DNA of 64,000 bases. Origin: Euclidia mi (Eukaryota > Arthropoda > Insecta > Lepidoptera > Erebidae). The first letter of the stretch is position 1. The number at the start of each line of letters is the position of its first letter. The position numbers and the translations under genes are program-made. Below the pieces are notes generated by a model, which saw only the letters and a list, made by a program, of their open reading frames with translations, did not search any database and was not told where the DNA came from. This document shows, in pieces, positions 13,422 through 22,369 of the stretch. Location: NCBI GenBank assembly GCA_944739405.2, contig OX123188.2:66545251-66609250 (forward strand), read 5' to 3'.

Positions 13422-13755
13422 TAGTGATGCGACTCGACTAGCATTTTGCGACTCGCGTCACTCGAGTAAAATTGATATCTCTTTTATGAACATTTAAACA
13501 GATATCTATGTTAATTTAATCATTGTCACGGATGGAGTAATAATTGAAATGAAATAAGTACACATTATAAGAGTTTTTACATATTATTTATTTAAGTAAT
13601 CAACAAACTAAAAAAGTAGAATCAACTCGATGCGCCGAGTGGACTCGCCAACTCGAGTGCATAGAGACTCGAGTAATATTTTTTTCAATCGAGTACGAGT
13701 CTGACAATTTCACTCGAGTGACTCGAGTAAAAACAAGGCTCGAGTCGTATCACTA
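13422..13755. mobile_element. hAT-like MITE with 8-bp target duplication
   Basis: The terminal inverted repeat is 16 bp, TAGTGATGCGACTCGA on the left and its reverse complement with one mismatch on the right. The flanks are a perfect 8-bp duplication GTATAGAG at 13414-13421 and 13756-13763. An 8-bp duplication and a TAGNG terminus are hAT-superfamily traits. The 334-bp body holds many ACTCGAGT words and no coding frame, so it depends on a transposase encoded elsewhere. Confidence 0.88.
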
Positions 13756-14079
13756 GTATAGAGCTGTCACTGCCGCTATGCAGTAGCTTTTGATTGAATG
13801 CTCTAATTTATGTTATGTTTATCCCTGTCGAAAAATGTAGTATGATACACATAATGATAGTAATTTTGATTCTGTGTTTTATGTCTGTCGTTTTATTGTG
13901 CTTGTTCTAGAATGTGCTTAGTTATACTAATACATATAATCGATATCGATAGAGCTGTAAGAGGAAGGCTTTTTTTGTTATTTGTTTGAAAGAGCTTATG
14001 CACTACCCGTCGGTTGATTATTAGATCATGTGAAAACTGTAAGGTGAGGTTTGTAAGGATAGAAGCAAGTGGCGTTATT

Positions 14080-14136
14080 TTGTCTCTGCCTACCCCGACG
14101 GGAAAAAGGCGCGAATATATGTAGGTAGGTATGTGA
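14080..14136 (+). repeat. SINE/LINE 3'-tail fragment
   Basis: The phrase CTCTGCCTACCCC, then GGGAAAAAGGCG, then a GTAGGTAGGTATG run matches the 3' terminus shared by the SINEs at 42329-42555 and 62823-63036 and by the LINE ending at 50703. It is diverged and only the tail is evident. Confidence 0.5.
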
Positions 14137-14172
14137 AATCGTTTCAAGTCTGTGCATAAATGCAGCACTCAC

Positions 14173-14364
14173 CGTATCCGGTTGGCGACAAGCAGCTCGG
14201 CGATATCGCGTCCCAATCGCGAGTAGGCCGACTCGACGATGACGAGCACCTTGGCGTCGATGCGCAGCCGCGCGTCCGAGCGGTGGTCGCGCGCCGCCTG
14301 CTGCTGCGACGCGAGCAGCGAGCACTGCGACAGCGGCCGCGGGACTCGGTCGCGCCATACTAGA
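14173..14364 (-). CDS. sfl: sulfateless exon, start of N-deacetylase domain
   Basis: The exon encodes about 63 residues ending DAKVLVIVESAYSRLGRDI then AELLVANRI, which aligns with the first conserved block of NDST enzymes just after the stem region. On the minus strand the acceptor is TTGTGTGTACAG (AG at 14366-14365) and the donor is GTGAGT at 14172-14167. Its last two bases, CG, combine with the first G of the exon at 351-603 to restore an Arg codon, which supports both boundaries. The 5' part (QCSLLASQQQAARDHRSDAR) is low-complexity stem sequence. An alternative acceptor GTCGCAG, giving a start at 14324, is possible. It would match the phase of the first coding exon, while the 14364 acceptor would not, unless a small exon lies between. 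Confidence 0.9.
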
Positions 14365-14399
14365 CTGTACACACAACACATTTAATAGAAGCTTTCATT

Positions 14400-14521
14400 G
14401 CAGCGATAGCCTAGTGGAGATACTGACAGTGCCATGCAGAGGGTTTCGAGAGTTCATATCCACGGCCCGCACCACTGACTTTTCGGGGTTATGAGCGTAT
14501 TGAATTGTTAATTATCGCTTG
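14400..14521 (+). mobile_element. tRNA-derived SINE head
   Basis: GCGATAGCCTAGTGG resembles a pol III A box and GAGTTCATATCC sits at B-box distance. The following GGGTTATGAGCG and ATTATCGCTTGCC match the SINE at 14895-15222 in the opposite orientation. The 3' half is replaced by, or fused to, the RTE fragment at 14540-14740. Confidence 0.6.
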
Positions 14522-14539
14522 CCCCGTGCCTCGGGGAGC

Positions 14540-14740
14540 ACGAAAAGCGATGGCCGTTGGAACAGAAAAGTTCTGGAGTGGTGGCCACGCACCGGACGGC
14601 ATAGCACAAATATTCAGGCCTCCATTATATCTTATTGGGATCGTAGCAAGCGGATGTAAGATTGTTTTTTGGAGAGCCTTGCAGGAAGGCCTATGTCCAG
14701 CAGTGGATGTTTTTTGACAGAGATGATCAGATGATAAACC
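14540..14740 (+). mobile_element. RTE-type LINE 3' fragment
   Basis: The sequence encodes remnants of the RTE C-terminus (DGRW, then VLEWWPRTGR) and ends with GAGAGCCTTGCAGGAAGGCC and TGTCCAGCAGTGGATG, the typical lepidopteran RTE 3' end also seen at 61554-61690. Most of the element is missing. Confidence 0.65.
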
Positions 14741-14894
14741 TACCAGCACTATTTTTATTTAGTGGCGCTAGGAAAATAAAATGTAAGTAGGTACCGCGTC
14801 CTCATAAGTCGTAATAAGATATGTTCAAATGACCGAAATGCGGTATCAAATGGCTATAGTCTGGTCTCGTCATATTCAACCGTACCTAAATACA

Positions 14895-15222
14895 ATTATT
14901 ATCATCATCAGCCTTGTACCTCTTTATAGTACTGTCCCAGTGCTGGGTACGGGCCTCTTCTCACTATGAGAAGGGTAAGGCTATAGTCCACCACGCGAGC
15001 CAAGTGTGGGTTGGCAAATTTCTCATGTCTTTCGAAAACATTATGGAGGCTGCAATGCAAGTTATCTCACGATATTTTCCTTGGCAAGCGATAATTATCA
15101 AGTTTAAACACACTTAAAATTTTAAATGTCATTGATGCGCGCCATGTATTGAACCCCGATAGGTAGGTACCCTCTGCGTAGCAGTCTGTCAGTTTCTCCA
15201 CTAGGCTATCGGTGTCTACAAT
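14895..15222 (-). mobile_element. tRNA-derived SINE, near full length
   Basis: Read on the minus strand it starts CGATAGCCTAGTGG (A-box-like), has a GGTTCAATAC B-box-like word, continues with GATAATTATCGCTTGCC, and ends with CAGCACTGGGACAGTACT and a GATGATGATAATAAT tail. It has no coding capacity. No clean target duplication could be assigned. Confidence 0.7.
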
Positions 15223-15791
15223 ATCACCATTATTATGTCACAAGAATGCGTGATGACCCGCGTCATCGCGTTATACAGCTGCTTTCAGAAGAGACTCTAC
15301 ACACAACAACGCCACAAGACAAAATTTCAGGTCGATGCAGCGAATTTTAATCGATTCGTCTTTACGCTGTCAGCTGTCACGAGTCATAGTAGAGGTTTTT
15401 ACTTTGCCAGAAAGTCTATCCACTATTTTTATTTTATACTTGGCTTAAGCACGACCGCAGACACAGAAGTTAATAAGCATAAAGAATGCATTATGGACAT
15501 GAAACTCCATTCTTTGGTACCTACTTATACATAAATATTTGTGTTCTAAAATGTTTTAAAATTGGGATAAATATGTGTCTTTTTTTTTTGAAGCACGGCC
15601 CGGCCCATGCGTGACAAATGTGCAGATTAATCCCAGGTTGACCTTCAGTCGCTATACACAAAGTTGGACTTCGACTATAGTTTATTCACCACACAAATTT
15701 AACCACTGCAGATCTACTGAAAACCTCATCTGTAATCTAACTAAAAGCCTGTGACCAATACGATCGTGGAATTTCATATCGACTGAATTCT
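15223..15791. other. Unclassified spacer in sfl intron
   Basis: A 99-codon plus frame at 15235-15534 has no recognisable motif. A T-run followed by a GC-richer patch near 15580-15620 may be an old repeat edge. I see no supported gene. Confidence 0.4.
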
Positions 15792-15805
15792 TAGGGATTA
15801 AACCG
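15792..15805. repeat. Target site duplication, left, LINE copy 1
   Basis: TAGGGATTAAACCG is repeated exactly at 19235-19248, 14 bp, defining the insertion. Confidence 0.92.
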
Positions 15806-15829
15806 GACTAGGGACTCCAAACAGGGCCC

Positions 15830-18105
15830 AACAAACAGATGTTAGTACTAGCTTCGGTCTACATGCCTGGCGATGAGGACATCCCATCTAAAGAGCTGGC
15901 CGAGCTGGTGCAGCACTGTGAAGACCACGGCTGGCAGGTAATCATCTCGGCGGACGCGAACGCGCACCATCCGCTGTGGGGAAGCCCCGATGCTAACTGA
16001 CGAGGTGAGATCTTGACTGAATATATCTTTTCAACAAATCTATCTGTAGTTAACAACGGTTCGGAGCCCACCTTTGTTAGCTCCAGATATCAAACCATAG
16101 TACTTAGACATCACGCTAGCATCGGATGGGGCCGCGGAACTTGTCACAAATTGGCATGTGTCCGCTGAGCCATCCTTTGCAGACCACAGATGAATCTGCT
16201 ATGATATACGTGTGCAAGAGAACGTCCCACAACCTAGGCGCAACCCTCGCAGAACAAACATCGCGAAATACAAGACGCTTCTCGCATCACAGGTTGACAG
16301 GTCCTATTTCAAGGACATGTCAACCAGCACTGACAACATAGAGCATAACACCAACTTACTAACAGAATGTATACAAACAAGTTACCAGCAAGCCTGTGCA
16401 CCCACACTCTCAAAGTCGTCTAGTAAAACCCAGTGGTGGGGAAGAGAACTAGAGGGACCCAGGCAAAACCTGAGGAAACTCTTTAACAGGGCTAAAAACA
16501 CGAGAATGGAAGCAGACTGGCTCAAATACAAAGAAGCCCAGTCACACTACAAGAAACGCATAAGATTCCGCAGAGGCGAGTCCTGGCGGCGTTTCTGCAG
16601 CGGCATTAACACCACGAATGAAGCAGCCAGGGTGAAAAAGATCTTGTCTCAGGACAGCAACAAAACCCTTGGCGCCATTAAAAAGCAAGATGGAACCTAC
16701 TCAACTAGGACGCTGAAATTAGCCAAGTGCTAATTGAAACTCACTTCCCAGGTTGTGAAGTAACCAATGACCGTCTGTGGGACGAGTCAGACTACAGACC
16801 ACCCACCCAAACAGACTGGCTGGTAGCCGAAAATGTGGTCACCACAGACCGGCTGAAATGGGCAATCAACAGCTTCCAGGCATTCAAATCCGCAGGCCTG
16901 GATGAAATCATACCAGCATTCCTACAATGGGGATGCACAACGATTGTGCCGCACCTGCTCGACATCTACAGGGCCTCAATAGCACATAGATACATACCTT
17001 GCCGGTGGAGGGAAGTTAAAGTCAACTCAAGTAAATTCCTCCCAAAACCTGGCAAAACTGACAGCGAAAGCATATAGACCAATCAGCTTGACCTCCTTCT
17101 TACTGAAAATGCTGGAGAGACTTAAGGACCGACACCTCCGTGAGGGCGCATTACTGCGCAAGCCATTACACCCACATCAACACGCCTATAGAAGTGGCAG
17201 GTCAATTGAATCGGCGCTGCATTCCGTTGTGGGAACCATTGAAACAGCGCTTACCAACAAGTTAATGACACTGGGGGCCTTCGTCGACATAGAAGGTGCC
17301 TTCGACAAAACTAAGTTCAACAGTATCAGCCGGGCCGTCGAAAAGTTCGGAGTTGAGCAAACCCTTAGTGGCTGGGTTGATCAACTGCTGAAACAGAGGG
17401 CAATACAATTCACGGTAAACTCCACCACGAGGGGCATAGTTGCAAAAGGCTGCCCTCAGGGAGGTGTACTCTCACCCCTGTTATGGAACATTGTGGTGGA
17501 TGATCTGTTACGGAACTTAAATGACAGATGATTCTACATGGTCGGCTATGCAGACGACATTACCATCCTGATCAAAGGTGACTCAGAAGACACGATCCGC
17601 AATCGGATGCAAGCAGCCATCAGGATCATGGAGGAATGGTGCAACCAACATGAACTGACGGTTAACCCCAACAAAACGGAGCTAGTACTTTTCACCAACA
17701 AAAGGAAAACCCATATGTGCAAAACACCAAAACTCTTTGGAACGGAGCTTACCCTATCGAATGAAGTCAAGTACTTGGGCGTAATACTTGACCATAAGCT
17801 AAACTGGGGTAAGCACATCAGCACTAAAACAACAAAAGCATGTACAATCTTCTGGCAATGTCGGAGAATCATAGGTAAGAAATGGGGTCTTAAACCATCT
17901 ATCACCCTGTGAATCTACACTGCCATTATACGCCCCATGCTTACATATGGTGCAGTAGTGTGGTGGCCACGCACACAACTAAGCACAATCACAAAAAAGC
18001 TACAGAGCCTTCAACGCCTAGCCTGCTTGGCCACAACAGGCTGCATGAAGACCACCCCAACAGCCGCCTTGGAGATACTACTGGACTTAAGACCGCTGCA
18101 CCTCC
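15830..18105 (+). pseudogene. LINE copy 1 ORF2 remnant: endonuclease end and reverse transcriptase
   Basis: The endonuclease tail reads ASVYMPGDEDIPSKELAELV, then SADANAHHPLWGS, and is cut by a TGA after SPDAN. The reverse transcriptase follows in pieces: 16212-16733, 16727-17077, 17088-17531 and 17538-17912. Visible RT motifs are FVDIEGAFDKT, GCPQGGVLSPLLWN and the catalytic YADD at 17547-17558. Point stops occur at 17529 (TGC to TGA compared with copy 2) and at 17910 (TGG to TGA). A frame change lies near 17060-17080. The protein would copy LINE RNA into DNA at a nick; here it cannot be made as one chain. Confidence 0.88.
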
Positions 18106-18150
18106 CGGATTGCTGCAGCACCAGCAGGAAGCTGGTGCTGCAGCAATCCG
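18106..18150. repeat. Perfect 20-bp palindrome created inside LINE copy 1
   Basis: The left arm 18106-18125 (CGGATTGCTGCAGCACCAGC) is the exact reverse complement of 18131-18150, with loop AGGAA. Copy 2 has only six bases (ATCATC) where copy 1 has the extra left-arm sequence, so about 11 net bases were gained and the frame shifted. The right arm is the original coding sequence. Confidence 0.92.
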
Positions 18151-19150
18151 TCTAGACAAGCTCGGGCTGTGGAGAAAGGATGATCGAATAACCCACGCAC
18201 GCCTAAAAGGGACCTTAACCAAAGAGATCCCGATGCTAGAGGCCGCTTGCGATCTCATCCCTAAAACCTTTGTCTTTGACAAAAAATATCACATCCGATT
18301 ACAGGAGGAACACAAAGACAGCTCTGGTATACACGAAGTCAGAGTATACACAGACGGCTCAAAAACGAAGCGTGGGACAGGTGCGGGCGTATTCTCCCAT
18401 GACTTAAATATCAACATCTCAACATCCCTTGGCACTCTTAACACCATATTCCAAGCCGAGTGCGTTGGGATAACAAGAGCCGCAACAGCAAACGCGTCTC
18501 TGTCTATACGCATTATCACGGACAGTGTCTCTGTACTACAAGCTCTCGGCAGCAACTGCTTTAACAGCGGCCTAATCATGGAATGCCACCTAGAGCTGCA
18601 AAAGATTGCAGAGAAGAATCGGGTTACGCTGCAATGGATTAAAGGCCACAGCAACTCCGCAGACAATGACGCCGCAGACCAACTGGCACGTCAAGGATCG
18701 GACACAACGATAATGGGACCCGAGCCAATTGTACCGATACCGGCAAGCCAACTCAAAACATGGCTACGCGAGAGAACCGCACATGAACATGAAAAACAGT
18801 GGGCAGACATAAAAGAATGCAGACAAACAAAAGATGCTATCCCCCGCTTGAACAAGCGACTCTCGCACAAGCTGCTGCATTCTAACAGAAAAACTCTTAA
18901 GCATCTGACAGGCATAATAGCCGGCCACTGTCCACTCAACAAGCACCTATTCAACATAGGCGTTACGGATAGCCCACTGTGCAGGGGCTGCATGGAAACC
19001 GAAGAAACACCCGCTCACGTCATTCTGCACTGCACAAGCGTGAGCGATCAACGGGCAAAGCTGCTGAACAACCCCAGAACCATGTGTGAGGCTTTGAACG
19101 ACATCAGCCAACTAATGGCTTTTTGGAAGGAGCTACGGTGGTATGAGTAG
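18131..19150 (+). pseudogene. LINE copy 1 RNase H and C-terminal zinc-like motif (open but detached)
   Basis: After the palindrome the frame is open to the natural stop at 19148-19150. RNase H motifs are YTDGS, FQAEC, ITDS and DNDAADQLA, giving the expected acidic residues. The C-terminal SPLCRGCMETEETPAH then LHC forms a CX2C-X8-H-X4-C motif typical of I/R1-group LINEs. Compared with copy 2, about six residues (IAARNV region) are missing before LSIRIITDS. The frame is separated from the reverse transcriptase by the frameshift at the palindrome. Confidence 0.88.
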
Positions 19151-19234
19151 TCGGCGTCAATCAAGTCGCCACTTACGCACAATGGCCCAAATAAGTGGCT
19201 AAGTGCGGAAAACCCACGTCCAACTAAACTAAAC

Positions 19235-19248
19235 TAGGGATTAAACCG
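19235..19248. repeat. Target site duplication, right, LINE copy 1
   Basis: An exact 14-bp copy of 15792-15805, directly after the AAACTAAACTA tail. Confidence 0.92.
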
Positions 19249-21092
19249 CTTTGAAAACCAACACTCATTTAAACTTAGAGGATTGTAACAGCAAATTATT
19301 TTTGCTACATTAGCGATTGGAATTCTTGCCACTTTTTGCGCACCTGAGAACTCGACTAATACCATTTGCGTACCAAGTTACCTCGCAAAAACAAAATTTA
19401 CAAGAAAATCAATCAAAGACTGCCAAACTTAAAGCTGCGTTCCAAGTAGGAGCCACATCAAAGCGCCATTAAGGTTTATCTCAATAGCGTAAAATAAATA
19501 AAGGCAGGAATTTGTGGAAATATTTTATCCATAGGCGGTAGTGGTCCTGTGAGCCGCGGCTGAGTCTTGTGGCCTCTTTGCTTTAATGAAAGCCACGCCT
19601 GAATCAACCGAGAGGGAGCGTCTAACGACGACGCTTAAAAGACATACCTACGAATCGGGCCCGAATACCGCCTTTATACGGCGCCGCTAAATGCGACTGT
19701 TTACTCTCAATAAACAATGTAATTAGCCACGATTAGCATTAATGAGGTGAGATTTGTATGCAAATTAAAAAGCCGATAATTTGGCCGATAAACTTAATTA
19801 CAGGCAAATATTAAACAAACGTTTATACAACAATATGCGTTTAAATCACCGAGTTGGGGGTGCGTTAGTAGAGCAGCTTCCATTAATTAGCCAGAACACA
19901 AGTTATGCTATAAATTCGACTGAGTCGGCGAAACTTGCCGCCCCTGCCGCTCATCTCCGCGCGGTGTAATTTTAAGCCGATAAAATAAAATACTATGGGT
20001 CCTAGCTACACGCCATCTGCCCTAATTACATAAAATCACGTTATAAATTACTCTGAAATATTCGCCTCCTCGTCCTAATTTAGCTGCAAAAAGCTGCCAA
20101 ACAAAGGGCGACAAGGACGCTCGGCACAAAGTTAAACGTCTTTAATACTTCCGCGAAGCAATTTCCTGTAAGTATTAACTGCCAATTTTATGCATAATGA
20201 ATCCTTTGGTATTGAAATAAAAGATACACATTGTAAACCGAATGTCTTCAGCGTTGTTGTTACAATACATGTTTGTGACACAAGTACAACTTGTTCTGTC
20301 ATCGGATCATACGTGACAAATTGACATTTTCTGCTCATGTTCCCCAACATGAGATAAGTACACAATGAGTTTATCCGCATTTACTTACTTCAGTAAGTCA
20401 GTCAATGTACGTAAGGAAAACCCCAGATATCTATACAGATATGGATATTCATATATATCCATATCTACTGAAAGCAGCATACTCTTTTAAATATTCAATA
20501 TCGGAACAAAATAACTGAAGGTTTATGGTTGCTACAGGATTACTGACATCGAATAATAATGGCAACATTATCGATACGATAAATAGGTGTTACCATATTT
20601 CCACTTAGTCCCTAATCCCAATGAATAACAGCGTGACATAACGACGTGAACTGTCCGAATGCGATAATTTCATATTATTAATTCGTATCAGCGACGTGTT
20701 TGCATCCGATAGGAACCAAATTGAATTTTGATGCGAATTGCGAATGCATATTTTCAACTAGATTAATTAATAAAATTCGTGCGAGTTCGATAAAATTTAA
20801 ACTAATAACTCCATAATGAAACGCAAAAGTTCATCATTCGGTCGCGTGTGCTGTTTAACTACCAGATACGAATATGAAACCGATATGGTTGCTTTAAAAA
20901 ACAATGCATCGTAAAGCATCGTTGCGTGATTTAAGTGAATTAATAATTACAAATGAAACGGACAATGCACTTTTGCTTTCTTATTCAGTGTAAATATTAA
21001 TTAATATTTCTCTTTGCATGAGTAAAGATGGAAACGCAATAGCGTGTTACGTTCGTAGGTAATTGGTCTAACTTTGTCAGAGGTACTGTCAC
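19249..21092 (-). other. sfl intron next to the first coding exon
   Basis: AT-rich sequence with a 12-bp-arm palindrome at 20437-20466 (arms AGATATGGATAT). If an extra small sfl exon exists between the exons at 21093-21287 and 14173-14364, it could be here or near 14.4-15.8 kb, but I could not pick one out. Short frames at 19781-19969 and 20132-20380 have no recognisable motifs. Confidence 0.45.
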
Positions 21093-21287
21093 GTTATATG
21101 TATAGAAGAATATGGTGAAGACGGATATGCACATGATGCCGGCGACGCACTTCCTCACGTTGACGTGGCTGGCCAGCCAGAAGCAGCAGCGCGGCGCCGA
21201 CGTCTTGTGCGGATGCGCGAACTCGCCGCCGCCGCACTCGAGCAGCAGCGCGTGCGCACCACGACCCTCGCCCGCCATCCTTAACAT
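21093..21287 (-). CDS. sfl: sulfateless first coding exon with signal-anchor helix (left copy)
   Basis: On the minus strand an ATG at 21287-21285 (a second ATG at 21278-21276 is in frame) opens about 65 residues. They run from MLRMAGEGRG through a GC-rich cytosolic segment to CVAGIMCISVFTIFFYTYN, a hydrophobic type II signal anchor preceded by positive charge (NVRK). NDST enzymes begin with just such a short cytosolic tail and anchor, which fits position and strand relative to the downstream exons. A plausible donor is AAC then GTGACA at 21093/21092; it ends in phase 0, whereas the 14364 acceptor needs two extra bases. A cryptic exon or the 14324 acceptor would reconcile this. This copy keeps its original downstream intron sequence, so it is the likelier functional exon. 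Confidence 0.78.
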
Positions 21288-21979
21288 CTACACACCACTA
21301 TATTTACACACACTAGTAACACTTAGGCCTCTAGGAATTTCACTATACAAAGTTTCTATCTGGGAACGGCTGCGTTTGTCCTTGGTGGTGACGTTTTCTG
21401 TCGCCACTTGCCGTGTTTCCACATTTCATAGTGTCGCGGTGGAACATGAGAGTGCGCAGGCGCGGGGTGGTTGTTTGCGCAAGCGCCGCGATTGACGGCC
21501 ATCTCGAGCCGACAAACGCGTCAGTTCCCGGCTTAAAATGGCCGCCGACGCATTATGGCGGGTTGTGCTCATCACGGCGACGTCGTGCGCCTCTGGTGCT
21601 AGAGCTCACGGCATCCGTCTAAAAGACAGATTAGGTTCTTCCGCTCCCGGTCTCATCGGTAATATCTGTAACAAAGAAAACACGGCATAAAATAGCATGC
21701 CAGGGTCTTTCAACTGAAGGTCGATTCTCGTATTCAAGCAGACATAGACTTGAACGAACTGCAATTTTATTTTGAATTGACTAACAATTGGTATTTTGCT
21801 TCATTTAAGGTTATTTTAGTCTTTAATTTGACACACTTGTATGGACGTTGACACATAGTTTGATACTTTGCTTAATTTTCGATCAAGTCTTGATATCATT
21901 CAAGTGTCAGGTAATTTACGAGATAATACTATTTATGACATCGAGACTAGATCGAAACTACATTTTGAACAGACCTAAT
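21097..21979. repeat. 883-bp direct duplication, left copy
   Basis: The segment from TATGTATAGAAG to GACCTAAT is repeated at 28765-29647 with identical length and nine differences, all transitions (about 1 percent). It contains most of the sfl first coding exon and about 690 bp upstream of it. Together the copies bracket LINE copy 2 exactly. Confidence 0.95.
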
Positions 21980-21980
21980 A

Positions 21981-22369
21981 AGGGCGGAAGCCCGTGCACC
22001 TCATTTCATTTCAACTCCATTGAACTGCACTGACTTCCACTCTCTGCATTCGCGTCCGTTGCAGAGTTTGGCGAATGGCCTTAGGGGAGAGCGCAAGTCG
22101 TGTAGATCCCTAAGGCAAGGCTGGTGGACTATCCTTCCCGAGGTTGCCGACCGTTCTTGGTCTGGTTCCCTATGAAACAGACGTAACGAAAACCTCCAGC
22201 CGCCCTCACCCACACACATGCACAAGCACGTACACACATACGTTCACTACACTAACCCAATCATTCATACGGACGCGCACACACACACATATACACACCA
22301 CACCTACATAGAAACACATACACATACGCCCACGCACACGCTCATACGGAGCCAAAACAAAAATAAAAT
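21981..22369 (+). promoter_or_regulatory. LINE copy 2 5' UTR with conserved hairpins and CA-rich tract
   Basis: The region is conserved with 55455-55680 of copy 3. It opens with a hairpin GGGC-GGAA-GCCC (GNRA-type loop). A second stem, CTCTGCA/TGCAGAG, matches CCCTGCAC/GTGCAGGG in copy 3, including a compensating pair change. The block GTGTAGATCCCTAAGGCAAG is nearly invariant. A CA-rich tract at about 22200-22350 precedes the ORF1 start in both elements. Internal promoters are usual for this LINE group, but no promoter motif was identified. Confidence 0.65.

Larger units (their letters stand above)
15806..19234 (+). mobile_element. R1/I-group non-LTR retrotransposon, copy 1, 5'-truncated
   Basis: A 3.4 kb LINE inserted antisense to sfl. 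It is bounded by a perfect 14-bp target duplication and ends in an AACTAAACTAAACTA tail. The 5' end falls inside the endonuclease domain, so ORF1 and the endonuclease N-terminus are absent. The content is the end of an APE-type endonuclease, a reverse transcriptase, an RNase H and a C-terminal Cys/His motif, collinear with copy 2 (21980-28764). The RNase H and the DUF4780-like ORF1 of its relative place it in the I/R1/LOA assemblage; the exact clade is not certain. Several stops and frameshifts make it dead. Confidence 0.93.

Noticed and set aside
13422..13755. CRISPR-like or regulatory array of ACTCGAGT words
   Set aside because: The spacing is irregular, and the 16-bp inverted ends and 8-bp target duplication explain it as a MITE.
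14026..14379. 117-codon minus frame overlapping the sfl exon
   Set aside because: It is a different frame from the sfl reading that aligns with NDST and splices in phase.
21980..22200. HDV-like ribozyme at the LINE 5' end
   Set aside because: Hairpins are present, but I could not find a matching P1 3' strand by hand, so it is kept only as a test in the findings.
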